DNA from: Puccinellia tenuiflora
Lineage: Eukaryota; Streptophyta; Magnoliopsida; Poales; Poaceae
NCBI GenBank assembly: GCA_012064385.1
Contig: QRDG01001363.1
Coordinates: 64,704-128,703, forward strand
Direction: 5' to 3'
DNA length: 64,000 nt
Each line of letters opens with the position of its first letter. Position 1 is the stretch's first letter. The notes beneath the pieces are model-generated. The model saw only the letters and a program-made list of their open reading frames with translations, did not search any database and was not told where the DNA came from. Below are positions 49,672-60,112 of the stretch, piece after piece. The position numbers and the translations under genes were made by a program.

Positions 49672-49701
49672 GTCTGTGGATTTGCCACGTACAGGGCGCC
49701 C
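49672..49701 (-). repeat. Right terminal inverted repeat of the MULE
   Basis: Read inward on the minus strand it starts gggcgccctgtacgtggcaa and continues atccacagac. It matches the left end in 27 of 30 positions. Confidence 0.85.
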
Positions 49702-50268
49702 TGAGAATAGATTTACCGTTAATATAAGATGTTAAATGCGAACAAAATCATTGCGCATCAGAAGTGACGCAAAAGCACAGAAAAACCTGGTGAAGACGCA
49801 GATTTATACCCCTAACTTTCCTCCAACAATTCCAAACCCAGAGATAAGCATAACAGACAACACAAAGTCACAAAGCATGCCACCACCTGCACAACACTCG
49901 CAGGCCAGTTCAAATGACCAGCAAAAAACACAACACCCTGACGAACACTCGCAGGGCCAACACCAACAGGCAACAGAGACAACAACACTCCCGCAAAAGG
50001 GAAGAAAAAACCGAGACAACACAACCCACATCAAATACACACAAACATACGGTACAAACAGCTCCGCAAAGGGTGAAGCAGCCAGGGTGATCTGCGGGAG
50101 ATGAGATCCAGAGCCAGGTCTTCTCACCCCTTCTTCACCTTGTTCGCAAGACTCCAAGTGCTTGTGTTCTCATTTTCTTTCATATCTCGATTTGTTCCAT
50201 AAGACATAAACGAGAACAAAAACAGCTGAGCGTTTTACTTCTAACCTACTAAAGCCTCATGGTAGGCA
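49702..50268. other. Intergenic DNA with a low-complexity frame
   Basis: A plus-strand frame at 49736-50104 is Gln/Thr/Asn-rich and has no recognised domain. Two short direct repeats (acactcgcagg) lie near 49895 and 49946. It may be a degraded retroelement 3' end read on the minus strand, but that is a guess. Confidence 0.3.
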
Positions 50269-50275
50269 GCACCCC

Positions 50276-50686
50276 GGGAGGGGCGTTTCTGCACCCGGGT
50301 GCACATGCACCTGGTATTTTCGAGCATTTTTAAAAAAATAGTAAAACATTACGAAAAATCTGAAAAAAATTGGTGACACACACATATGAGTTTTTCACAA
50401 TCGTGCAAAATTTCGGAATAAAATGATAAATTATGTGCTCTGTATAAAAAAGACAAATACAGTTGTCAGAATTAGATCTAAAAACACAAATTTGAAAACA
50501 CAGATTTTGTCTTTTTGCACAGAGCACAGAATTTGTCATTTCATTTCGAAATTTTGCACGATTGTGAAAAACTCATATGTGTGTGTCACCAATTTTTTTC
50601 AGATTTTTTCGTAATGTTTTACTATTTTTTAAAAATGCTCGAAAATAACAGGTGCATGTGAGCTCGGGTGCACAAGTGAATTTCCC
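50276..50686. mobile_element. Fold-back MITE, about 411 bp
   Basis: Two arms of about 180 bp are inverted copies of each other (for example attggtgacacacacatatg on the left and its reverse complement on the right), joined by a short loop near 50455-50500. Nearly identical flanks gcacccc (50269-50275) and gcacctc (50687-50693) may be the target duplication. Long arms and a duplication of about 7-9 bp suggest a Mutator-type MITE; the superfamily is uncertain. Confidence 0.7.
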
Positions 50687-50806
50687 GCACCTCTACCTTC
50701 TATTTACAAATAGGGAAAAATGGCATTGTTCACTCTGGTCTCTAACACTTGACAGTTGACACTTGACAAATCCAGTGCCCTCTCCTCCCCCATAACATCC
50801 AGCTGT

Positions 50807-53231
50807 TCATGCCTCGAACAACTCCATTATCACATTTTCTAACTCCTCAGCAGTATACTTCTTTTGTTTCTTCTTTGCTGACAAGACTCTTTTTAGCGAA
50901 AAGAGCACTCCGGTTTGTTTCGCCTGCAGTTCCAATAAGGACGCCTCATACGGGGGAACGATGAAACCCACAATCTCTTGTCGCAGATTATATTTCAGCT
51001 CAGCTGTAACCTTCAATGTCATCTGCTGGCTACTGATAATGAGAAATTCGGCGGTAAATTTGTTCAGACGGCGTTGGTTGCTCAGTGGAACCCAACACAC
51101 ATCAAAGTAGCTCCTCCTGTATCGCTGGATCATTGTAATGAGCCTACTCACCAGTTCTACATTGGAAAAGGATGCTCCTGGACGGCGCATAATTTGCCAA
51201 ACATCATATATGTTATTCAGGAGGAATATGTTCCTTCGACCTGTTTCACATTCGAAAATCCTTTCTGCATCATCCTCCAGCTTGGACACCCAAAAATCAA
51301 ACATGTGAGAGTAAGGTTCAATGGTATAATCTCCAGTCGCAAGAATTGATTGTACCGTTTCTGCATTTGTATAGACATACGAGAAGGCATCTATGAGAAC
51401 ATCATTTGCTGGATGAATTGTTGATTCATCGCTGCTATTGATGTCCAAAATAATTCCTTTCAAAGCACTGACCATCTTGTTAAGAATACCAGCGACCACA
51501 TCAGATCTGTTCAAAGATATGTCACTCACACTGTTATGAACCATTTGAAATGATTTAAATCACACTTTAGCAGGCGAAATGTAAAAAATTACATTTTCCC
51601 TTAGTCCCTTACTGCAATATTGTATATGTGGAGGTAGAAGTTAGCCTGACTACAAACACCCCATGCTACAAATATTAATCATTTGCGCAAAGTTCTTTTT
51701 CCTAGAATGGAATGGTAGGGGAGTTGGCGGCACGAGCAGCATCCCCGACTACCTCTAGCGGACCCCATGTTGGCCGAGGCGAGGGGATCCAAGTTCTAGG
51801 GAGGTTTGATATGGGCCGGGGCGGTGCATATCGACCTCCTCGTTCCATTTTGTTTCTCAACTAAAAACGGAAATCATTTCGAGGTATGGAACAAATCGAT
51901 TACATTCATCTCATGATCTCCACCAAACACACAGTAAGGATCCAAACCCGTTTCGGCGAGGATTTGAACCTATGTGGCTGGGTTTTATATCCACTTTCCT
52001 AAGCATTTCCCTATGCTATGAATATTGATCATTTGTGCATAGTTGAGATATCCATGATCACTAGTAGGAAGTATGACAAAATAGTTAACCTGCCGATTGA
52101 CCTTGCCCCAATTCTAATATTATTAAATAATTATCCTATTTACCACTTATGTCAACAAGAAAAGAACAAACTGTGTCCCTGGCTCCATTTTATCCTCCCA
52201 TTTGAACATGTCAATTGACCAGTTCTTCCTCCATATGGCTCATTTGCGCACAGAGGTAGTTTTTACCCTCTCTAGGAATAGTCAAATGGACTTTTAACTA
52301 TATATCAAGTTTGTACGACATTGAAACCGTTTATTTTGGCAGCGAAGCATTTTTTAAAACCAAATTATTCGAAAACCACAGTATTCCGATGCCTAGCGAA
52401 GCAGTACTTCGGTTTTGGAAAAAGAGGTACTGCCCTGTTTTTCATATACTTCAAAAATCGTGAAATTTTCTAAATACTGATGAAGTATATAAAACTACAG
52501 TTTTGGCTAAAGCCAAACACCTCAAAGTATCTAACACTTGCTTATTTCTGGAAACCGGAGTGTTCTTGAAATACTTCAAAAATACGGAGCCCCCAAATCG
52601 GGGCCTAACCTTTCAAAATGGTGAAATTTTGCTACTGGTACCCAAAACTTTCCTCTCCGAGCGAGGGTGCGGACTGCGGATGCGCAAGTAAGCACCCAAC
52701 TGAAACAGCAAGAAGAAAGGATCGGGGATTGCTGCATACATACCTGCCTGTAGCCCCATCAGTAGAAGCAGCATGAAGCGATCCTCGGATCATGTCAGGC
52801 TCGAACAGGTCCCCTGCCGTTTCCACATACCCGATTGGTGGTGGGTACCGGAAGCGTCGAGCCGCTGCCCCTTGTTCCCACCGGCAAGCTTCGTCGCCGC
52901 CGCCGCCGCCGGAGAGGTACGGCTCGGCTGGGAGAGGGACGGAGCCGGAGACGGCGGCGGCCATATCGGCATCCTCTGCAATCTTTGGGATCTCGTCCGG
53001 CACCGCATCGGGCGGCTGCTCCCTGTCGGACGGGGGCGGGGGCGGATGCAGGTTCCAACGGAACAAAATTAGGAGGGCCACGGGCGCGGCGAGGAGGCCC
53101 AGGCAGACCTCCGGCGAGACATAGGATGAAGAACGCGGCTCGCTGTGAGGATTACTACACGGGACATTGAGATACCGGGAGCAGCAGACGGCAGACATCT
53201 TTTTGGAGGGATATCGTTGACACTCGTGCAT
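50807..53231 (-). CDS. EXO70-like protein with N-terminal membrane segment (two exons)
   Basis: Exon 2 (50807-51530) encodes the C-terminal part of an exocyst EXO70 domain: FLLNNIYDVWQIMRRPGASF, RYRRSYFDVCWVPLS, LNKFTAEF, KVTAELKYNLRQEIVGFIVP and the terminal YTAEELENVIMELFEA. Exon 1 (52744-53231, or from the ATG at 53198) ends at a GTATGT donor in phase with an acceptor at 51531 and gives about 403 residues. It has a hydrophobic segment EVCLGLLAAPVALLILFRW (about 41-59), then Pro- and Gly-rich linkers. EXO70 tethers secretory vesicles; grasses have an expanded FX clade linked to immunity, in which shortened N-termini occur. A typical EXO70 has 500-700 residues, so most N-terminal helices are missing. 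The exon join is inferred from phase only; exon 2 alone could be a truncated gene starting at 51544. Confidence 0.65.
51545..52743 (-). other. Proposed intron of the EXO70-like gene, with a possible MITE
   Basis: About 1.2 kb, mostly AT-rich, without coding similarity. The part 52325-52608 contains cttcaaaaat and acttcggttttgg motifs and ends gggcctaa, resembling a diverged Tourist or hAT-type MITE. The left end could not be defined. Confidence 0.35.
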
Positions 53232-53460
53232 TAATTTGTTGTTGACGATGAGGTGATGATATATACCCAGCTGACAGGAGGAGGGAGGTCCTCGGTCGTC
53301 GTCGTCTTTTCGTGTTCTCGCTCCATCATGCGATGCCGTACCTAGTCATCGGTGGTGATATAATCGCAATTTTCCAATTCAACAGTGACCTCATTCTGTC
53401 TTGTTTATCTCAGGTTGGCCTTCCGTGCCACGTGATCACCATCCCACATGCGTGCGGCTG

Positions 53461-53960
53461 TTTTTTTTTTTAGTTTTAAGCCATTCGATCATGCCCCTGA
53501 TTAGATAGAAGAAAATTTTATGTACATGGAGCCTCTCGAGATACGAAATTAGGTACAACCGTAAAAAAGAAACTAACTGTCTTCCGGGTCCTCTGTGTGG
53601 GCCAAAGCCCTTTGCTCAATCTCTTCTCGCACAAGATGCGCCACCATGGTAGCTTGTAAGGCTATGTTTCTCAAAATTGTCCGGTTCATTTTCTTCCAGG
53701 CTCCCCATATGGCATATATGAATGCCCCACTCGCCTCACGTGTCTTTTCCTTTGGCAGCCCCGTCATCGCACCATCCTACCAAGCGTTGATCGTGCGACA
53801 CAAAGCCCAAAGGGGGAGGGGAGGGCTAGGCCAAGGGTGCCATTCCACGGAAAAACCTTTTCACGAACATGCATCGTGAAGCTGCAATTCAAAAAAAAGG
53901 TGTTGCACCGTCTCAGGATGGATCCAGCTTGCCAATAGGGTCATTCGGGCGGTTGTTCGG
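53461..53960 (-). mobile_element. LINE 3' tail remnant
   Basis: A T-run at 53461-53471 is the minus-strand poly(A). The minus strand from about 53890 to 53573 encodes the zinc-binding end of a LINE ORF2 (GAFIYAIWGAWKKMNRTIL, then a stop). It is the same module as at 23455-23630, but clearly diverged. The 5' limit and target duplication were not found. Confidence 0.65.
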
Positions 53961-54696
53961 CTAACCATATTGAAAAACACACGTACTAGATAGAGATAAT
54001 ACAGATACGTCCGACAAAATGGAAAAGGTTCCAACGTAGAAGTTGTGGGAAAGAGTGAGATACATCTACTTGTGAAAAGAAATTTTAAATGGTCAACTGA
54101 GTGAGACGCCAATTTCAATTCAATATTAAGAACTTAGAGTCGACGAAACTCGAAACCGAGCACGGAAATGAAACATAATTGTCGACGCGCCTATATTTCA
54201 TATATATTATATCTTAAATCATGTCACATACTTTCGTTTTAATCCAACAATTTATGAAGCAGAAGAAACAAGCATGAGGTTGAAATGCTGGTCGGTTTGG
54301 CCAAAGCTGACAAGCTCTGGTCGGCTTAGCCGAAGCTGACTACCCACGTCGAAAGTGTATTATTTATGCGATTTCCTAAAATATGCATTAATTCTCAAAA
54401 TTGTAATTTTTGTAAAAAAAAAATAGCCAGTTGGTGGCCCCAATTTTCCGACTGCAAATCTCCCAATTTCTCATAGCTACCAGCCCCTCCTCTGCCTCCA
54501 CCGAGTGGCACCCCTCACCTCTCCTGGCACCACCTCATGGTCGCCACTCCTAAAATCATCTAATTTTTTTTGTAATATTCGAACATGGCATTTTAGTCTC
54601 TATCTTGCAATTCGGGTAATGGGAGTTGATAACTCAGTTTTCTATTGACCAAACTTACCGATGAAGTAACTGTTGTTTGACGTTGACAAATCTACT
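53961..54696. other. Intergenic DNA, nothing recognised
   Basis: AT-rich DNA with a small direct repeat (gctgacaagctctggtcggctt and neighbour, 54285-54340). No gene or transposon end was identified. Confidence 0.35.
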
Positions 54697-54784
54697 AATA
54701 GGAGAGGAACGGAGCCGGAGACGACGGCGGGCACCCCAGCGTTATCGGCATCCTCTGCAATCTTTGGGATTTCGTTTGGCCCCG

Positions 54785-56231
54785 TGATGCATCTAAAATG
54801 CATACATGAACTTTGCACTATAATTCTTATATTCCAATCATATTTGCATCATATAAGGGGTATATTACTGTTATTTAATGATTTTTGATAATATATAATG
54901 ATTTACCCTTTTTATGGAATTAATCCTGCACAGGCAGAAAACCCCTTTTTCTTTCTTTAATCGTTTCAGGACCTTAACGACGTCATAATGAGCTATAAAT
55001 TTAGGGGGGTCATTATTTTGGAAGGACAAGATTTTGGAGCGAAAGAAGTCAACGAACGGAGGCCAGGAGACCAAATGGGGGGTCCCACGCGGCCACAGTA
55101 CCAGGCCGCGTGGGCCTACCCCAATGGGCCCTCGTGGCCCCGTTTGCATCGATCCTTCGCCCTGAAGCATCCTCGTGACCTAAAAACGCCTATAAAAGAG
55201 GTCCCCCGACGTTTTTCCAGAGGAGGCGGCGGAGAAACGCAAAACCAGAAACAGAGAGGCAGAGGGCTGCCGCCGGAGAAGATCGGAGGGGGGAAACGCT
55301 GCCGGAATCCACCTCCGGAGGGCTCCACCCCCCTCCGGCGTGATCATCATCAACATCTACAGCAAGATCGTCTCCACTCCGGGCTGCACCTCTTCATCAA
55401 CCTCTCCATCAAGCTCCTCATCACCATGATGAAAGGGGAGTAGTCTCCCTCGGGGCTGAAGGCTCATGCCGGTAGCTATATGGTTTATCTCTCTCTCATG
55501 GTGTAATCTTTATGTGATCATGAGCTTTGTAATCTAGTTGAATCCATAGATGGTACTCTTCTTTATCTTATGAATTATGCTACTCAAGTAATTTTATTGA
55601 TGTGATTGCCGGAGTCACCTTTGTCCCATGGTGTGAAGTTGACAGTGCGTGCACCGTGTGTGGCTCTTAGGCTAAAGATTACATAAATACTTATCATGAG
55701 TTATTATTTGTGTTGGATGTCTCTATGATATTGTGGTGTTTGTTAGTACTATCTTTGGATGCATATAGTGACCGCTTGAAGTGTCCATAGATGTGGAATA
55801 CGAACTTTAAGGTGTGCTTTTTGTAGCCCTACACAATGGATTGGTGTTCGTTATCCAACTAGAAGATAGTTCGGGGTAGCATAGTGAAGATAAAATATCT
55901 ATGTATTCAATTATATTATTATTGTTGAGAGTGTCCACTAGTGAAAGTATGATCCCTAGGCCTTATTTCCAAAGCACCGTTTACACCTTTGTCTTGTCCT
56001 CTTGCATTAAAGAGGATTGGAACACTTCCACACTCTTGTTTTGTTACATTAAACTTCCATCCATTAAATCAACCATCTTATTCTTTAAACTTGTTTAGTG
56101 CATAATCAACTAAAACTTGTGACACTTTAGTTGTAGGGAATAGATAACTTTTCCTTCTTGCTCCTGCGGATCGATACCTTACTTCCACATTGAGAGGTGC
56201 TACAGTGATCCCCTGCTCTTGGGGGTTATCA
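54785..56231 (+). repeat. 5' LTR of the second Athila-type element
   Basis: The LTR is 1447 bp and starts TGATGCATCTAAAATGC. It carries a strong TATA box (tataaaa, 55191-55197) 24 bases after gacctaaaaa. The 3' copy is at 60113-61558. Confidence 0.95.
55191..55197 (+). promoter_or_regulatory. TATA box in the LTR
   Basis: tataaaa in cgcctataaaagaggtcccc, followed by a purine-rich leader. The same box is at 60520-60526 in the 3' LTR. Confidence 0.7.
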
Positions 56232-56241
56232 AGTACTTTTC

Positions 56242-56258
56242 TGGCGCCGTTGCCGGGG
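56242..56258 (+). other. Primer binding site, tRNA-Asp type
   Basis: tggcgccgttgccgggg lies 10 bases after the LTR end and is identical to the PBS of the first Athila-type element at 5342-5358. Confidence 0.9.
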
Positions 56259-56401
56259 AGCGTAGCGCTTAAGTTTCTATTCTTGTTTGCACTAGATTTT
56301 TATTTTCAGTTATGCATATATTCTAGTTTACTTTCAGTTTTGCATTTAGTTTAGTTTTACTTTCAGTTTTGCATTTATCAAAAACCCAAAAAAATTAGAA
56401 A

Positions 56402-57164
56402 ATGGAAAACAACAAAAAAATTAGAGAGCTTTATAAAATTTATCTTGAAATTGGTCATGATGCTTTTGAAGAGAAAATTAAAAAACCTATGGAACTTTAT
56501 TTGCATAATAATCATGCTAGTAGCAATGTTACTATTATGATTTCTTTGAATGCTATTATAGCTAATGCTATGGAAAATTCTAAGCTTGGGGGAAGTTGGT
56601 TTTGATGAATATGATCTTTTTAGTCCCCCAAGCTTTGAGGAGGAAATTTGCTTTGATGATACTATGCCTCCTATATATGATGATTATAATGATGAATGTG
56701 ATCTTTTCAGTCCACCTACTATTGAGCATAAAGTTTATTATGATTATGATATGCCTCCTATATATGATGATTACAATGATGACTATGAATGTTTTACTCC
56801 CACTATTACTAATGAGAAGGATTTTACTTATGTGGAGAGTAATAATAATACTTTTATGCATGTGAATCATGACAAGAATGCTTTATATGATACTTATGTT
56901 GTTCAGTTTGTTCATGATGGCACTGAAATTTATTATGAGAGAGGGAAATATGTCTCTAAATATCTCAATAATACTATGTTTCCTCTCTTTATGTTGAAGG
57001 TTTTAATGTCGCACTTGCTTTACCTTCCTATGCTAATTACTATATGCTTCATTGATTTATTTTCTTACAAGATCCCAATGCATAGGAAGTGGGTTAGACT
57101 TAAATGTGTTTCATATTTTTCTCTTGATGCTCTCTTTTGCATTACAATTCTTATTCCTATGTGA
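56402..57164 (+). pseudogene. Orphan ORF of the second Athila-type element, frameshifted
   Basis: A first frame (56402-56605) begins ENNKKIRELYKIYLEIGHDA and stops early. The next frame, overlapping from 56565, continues to 57164. The switch lies at the G-run in aagcttggggga (about 56587-56591), so one extra G would explain it. The second part has acidic Asp/Tyr units repeated in tandem (MPPIYDDYND occurs twice, with a related FSPP segment). It ends in two hydrophobic stretches (near MFPLFMLKVLMSHLLYLPM and FSLDALFCITILIPM). No Gag, protease or polymerase motif is visible. I do not recognise a function. A membrane-associated accessory protein of the element is possible, but the sequence alone does not show it. 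Confidence 0.65.
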
Positions 57165-60098
57165 GCATCATTAAATAACCTCTTTTGAGAGGTAGAATCA
57201 AACAATACTGATTTGCTGTCCAGAAAACAGATTCCTCAGCTTCACTACGAAAAATGTTAAAAATCACAGAAAAGAAATTTTGACTTGATATTTTACTACA
57301 GCAATCTTAAGTTATCATTACACAATTCATTAGTTCAAAGTTTTCTGATTTGAGCAACATAAGTGCCTCTGAAAATTCCCTCTTTACGGGCTGTTCAGTT
57401 TTTGACAGATTCTGTCTTTATTTTAAATTGCTCTCATTACTTGTGTTTTGTGCGGTTCTTTTGATCAAAGAGCAATGCACAACCATAGTAATATTAGATA
57501 ATGTTTAGAATCAAATCATGATATGTCTTTACTGTACCTATGAGGATTTAATTTATGGAGATACTAACCCCTCTAATCAAGTTCTATGATGAGTTTTGTG
57601 TGAAGAGAACTTTTAAGATGGAATAAATTGAGGGTGATGAACAAGATCAAGAGGGATAAAAACTCAAGCTTGGGGATGTAACCCCTAAACTCACCCTCCA
57701 TACAAGAATTTAAGCTTGGGGATGCCAAGCCACCTCACTCCAACCATCTTGATACCAAGTAAGTAAGCCTAGCTATATGGCTATAAAGAAAGCGCTTTAC
57801 GGGAGGCAACCCGGTTGTTTTTACTTTTGATTTTCTTTGTGTCCTCTTGCTGTAACAAGAGACTTAGTTTTTAGTTTGGTTTCTGCAATTTTTAATAAAG
57901 TACCAAGTTTTACCCATTTTGGTTTCAAAAGTTGTTATTTTGCATGCGGAGATTTCATTCCAGCACAGGTCTGTGCACGGTTTGATTTTTATTTCTTATT
58001 CTGTTACTCCTAATGAGCTGATATTTTTAATTTAACTGCAACTTTTCATCCTCTGTATGCATGAATTTTTTCAGAATTTTTAGACATGTGTAAGTCAGGT
58101 AGAAAAATACGTTTTTCTGCTGCTGTTTTTCTGGACAGATTCTGTCCCATATTGTTTGATGCATGTTTTGAACTTTTAACTTGAATCTTGTTGATCCAAT
58201 TGAGTTTATTAATAGGCATACGACATTATACACTTTCTGGACATTCATATGAATTTTTGTCTTAGGATTATAAGCATCAAGTAATGCATTTGTCTATCAC
58301 TACTAATGTCACCCCACAGAAAAGAAATGGGAGAAACAGTGTTTTGAAGTTTTTTCACAGGGATTAGAGGAGATGCACCAAGAGCTATCCAAGGATGGTG
58401 AAAACCATAAGCTTGGGGATGTGAAGACAACCCCACTGGACCTACACACTCTCGGTTTGCACACGTCTAACTTCTGTTTTTCTATCAATGCACTTTATCG
58501 CATAAACTTGGAGCGTCTTTTATTTGTTTTTGTTTTGGTTTGATTTTTGTGAGACCACCACACTATCATTTATATATGAGAAAGCTACTGGAAATATGGG
58601 TTGGAATATCTTGCATGCTTTTATTGAATTGGGGAAAGGGATGTCTAAGTTGATTTTAATGACACATATAGTTGCATGATTCATGAGCTTCTTTATGAGT
58701 AATAATTTGCAAATGCGTTATCATGAGCTATCTTTTATTCATGTTTTGATGGTGTATGTTATTTAACCTTGTTTGACATGAATTAGTTAGTTCTATGGAC
58801 ACTCATGCATGCATCTAGATGGTCATCTTTCTCCCTTTTGCTAGCCCAAAAATTCCAACAAGTAAAAACTTGTTTCCAACACCTTCAACCAAAGTTTTCC
58901 AGTGAGTCCACCATATCTACCTATTAGCTTTATGCTATTCCGAGTATGTTTATCATGTTATTTGTGTTATATTTACCTCTAAATGAAAATGATTATGTTA
59001 TTTATTGTATTGGGAAAAGTTGGTTAAAAAGCTCTCGCGAACTTGATGCACACTTTACTTGCATTTAATAAACATGAACCATTGTGATTAATATTATGAT
59101 GATAGTGGCTTGATAAATGTTTAAGGTTGGGAGTTAGCCCATATGTGCTATCACATGCAAAGCTTTCAACATGTTCCATCATTTATTTAGTTGATATCAT
59201 GTACTTTTGTTTATGGATGCCTATCATGGTGAAATAATGTGGAAATAGAGTAAGTTTAAATGAGTTTGTATAAATGGTTAGAGAGAAACCTGGGCCGCTA
59301 ATCTAAGTCATGCATCATTCATGGTGGAAATTTACTTACATGCTATTTTGAACTTTCTGTGATACACCCTACAATAAAAAGCTATATCAAGTGGTGAATA
59401 AAAAGGGTGTTGAGTTGGTTCATTATGTTTGTTTATCTTGTTGTTTTGATGTGGGCTTGATCCATATCATGGGACAAGAGGTACCCCAGTTGAGGCTCTT
59501 GATAATACCATTTTTACTTACAATGATAGATAACTTAAACTTGCTTTGTTTCCCAAGTTGAGTAATCATGGTGTAGCTACTTGTATTCAAGGGGGCATGA
59601 GACATCTAACCTTTGCTTTATCAAGGCCACTACTCATATTTGCTTTCATATTAAACTTTAATCATTCAAGATGCTATGATAGGGGAATGAGAGCTTGACA
59701 CCAAGTATTACCATTGCAATCAATAACTTAAGTAGAATAGTTTGGAGGATAGATGAAACTCATGCATGCTTTACCTCTACTTATTTATACATCTTTTCCA
59801 AAGTGTCCACCTTTTATATTCAGATTTTCACCACACTCTATGGACCTCAAGAATGCAAAAGTAAGAATGTCCATAGTACTATATTTTTATGTTGGACTTT
59901 GTGAACTATCATTGATCATCTTTGCATTGAATACTTGATATCACTTTATAAATTGTTTGCACATTGCTACTTCTTTGAAATAATGAATCATTTGACTTTA
60001 TGTAGCAGTAGCAATCATTTTTTATATCCATGTTTTTTATTATATTGCAAAGTTCATGTTAGTTTTATCACTTTCATACTCGAGGACGAGCATGAGTT
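57165..60098 (+). other. Non-coding 3' internal region of the second Athila-type element
   Basis: About 2.9 kb without coding capacity. It shares two conserved modules with the first Athila-type element (57347-57420 and 57767-57812). It repeats the polypurine-like AAGCTTGGGGATG at about 57667, 57712 and 58409, before the true tract near 60099-60112. Confidence 0.7.
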
Positions 60099-60112
60099 AA
60101 GCTTGGGGATGT
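60099..60112 (+). other. Polypurine tract of the second Athila-type element
   Basis: aagcttggggatgt abuts the 3' LTR start at 60113 and is preceded by ctcgaggacgag, as in the first element. Confidence 0.75.

Larger units (their letters stand above)
24538..49701. mobile_element. Giant Mutator-like element with transposase and ULP1-like protease genes
   Basis: About 30-bp inverted ends (27 of 30 matching) bound a 25.2-kb segment; without the later 11.2-kb retrotransposon it is about 14.0 kb. Inside are a FAR1-type MULE transposase (plus) and a C48/ULP1-like protease (minus), convergent as mudrA and mudrB are in MuDR. Both genes start near an end of the element and their intergenic DNA and introns are full of TTACCA repeats. 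Plant MULEs that carry ULP1-like proteases are known (for example Kaonashi elements in Arabidopsis). A clean 9-bp target duplication was not found; only gagaa (24532-24536 and 49703-49707) is shared by the flanks. Confidence 0.85.

Noticed and set aside
24532..49707. gagaa on both flanks as target duplication of the giant MULE
   Set aside because: Only five bases match and they are offset by one base relative to the right end; too weak for the 9-bp duplication expected of Mutator elements.
49736..50104. A Gln/Thr/Asn-rich 122-codon frame
   Set aside because: Low complexity, no domain, no upstream promoter or splice context; best left as intergenic.
52325..52608. A complete Tourist-type MITE
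   Set aside because: The right end resembles one (gggcctaa) but the left inverse and a matching TAA/TTA duplication could not be found, so it is mentioned only as a possibility.
54988..55443. A 151-codon frame in the LTR, repeated at 60362-60757
   Set aside because: It is LTR leader sequence present in both LTR copies, with differing frames caused by indels, so it is not a gene.
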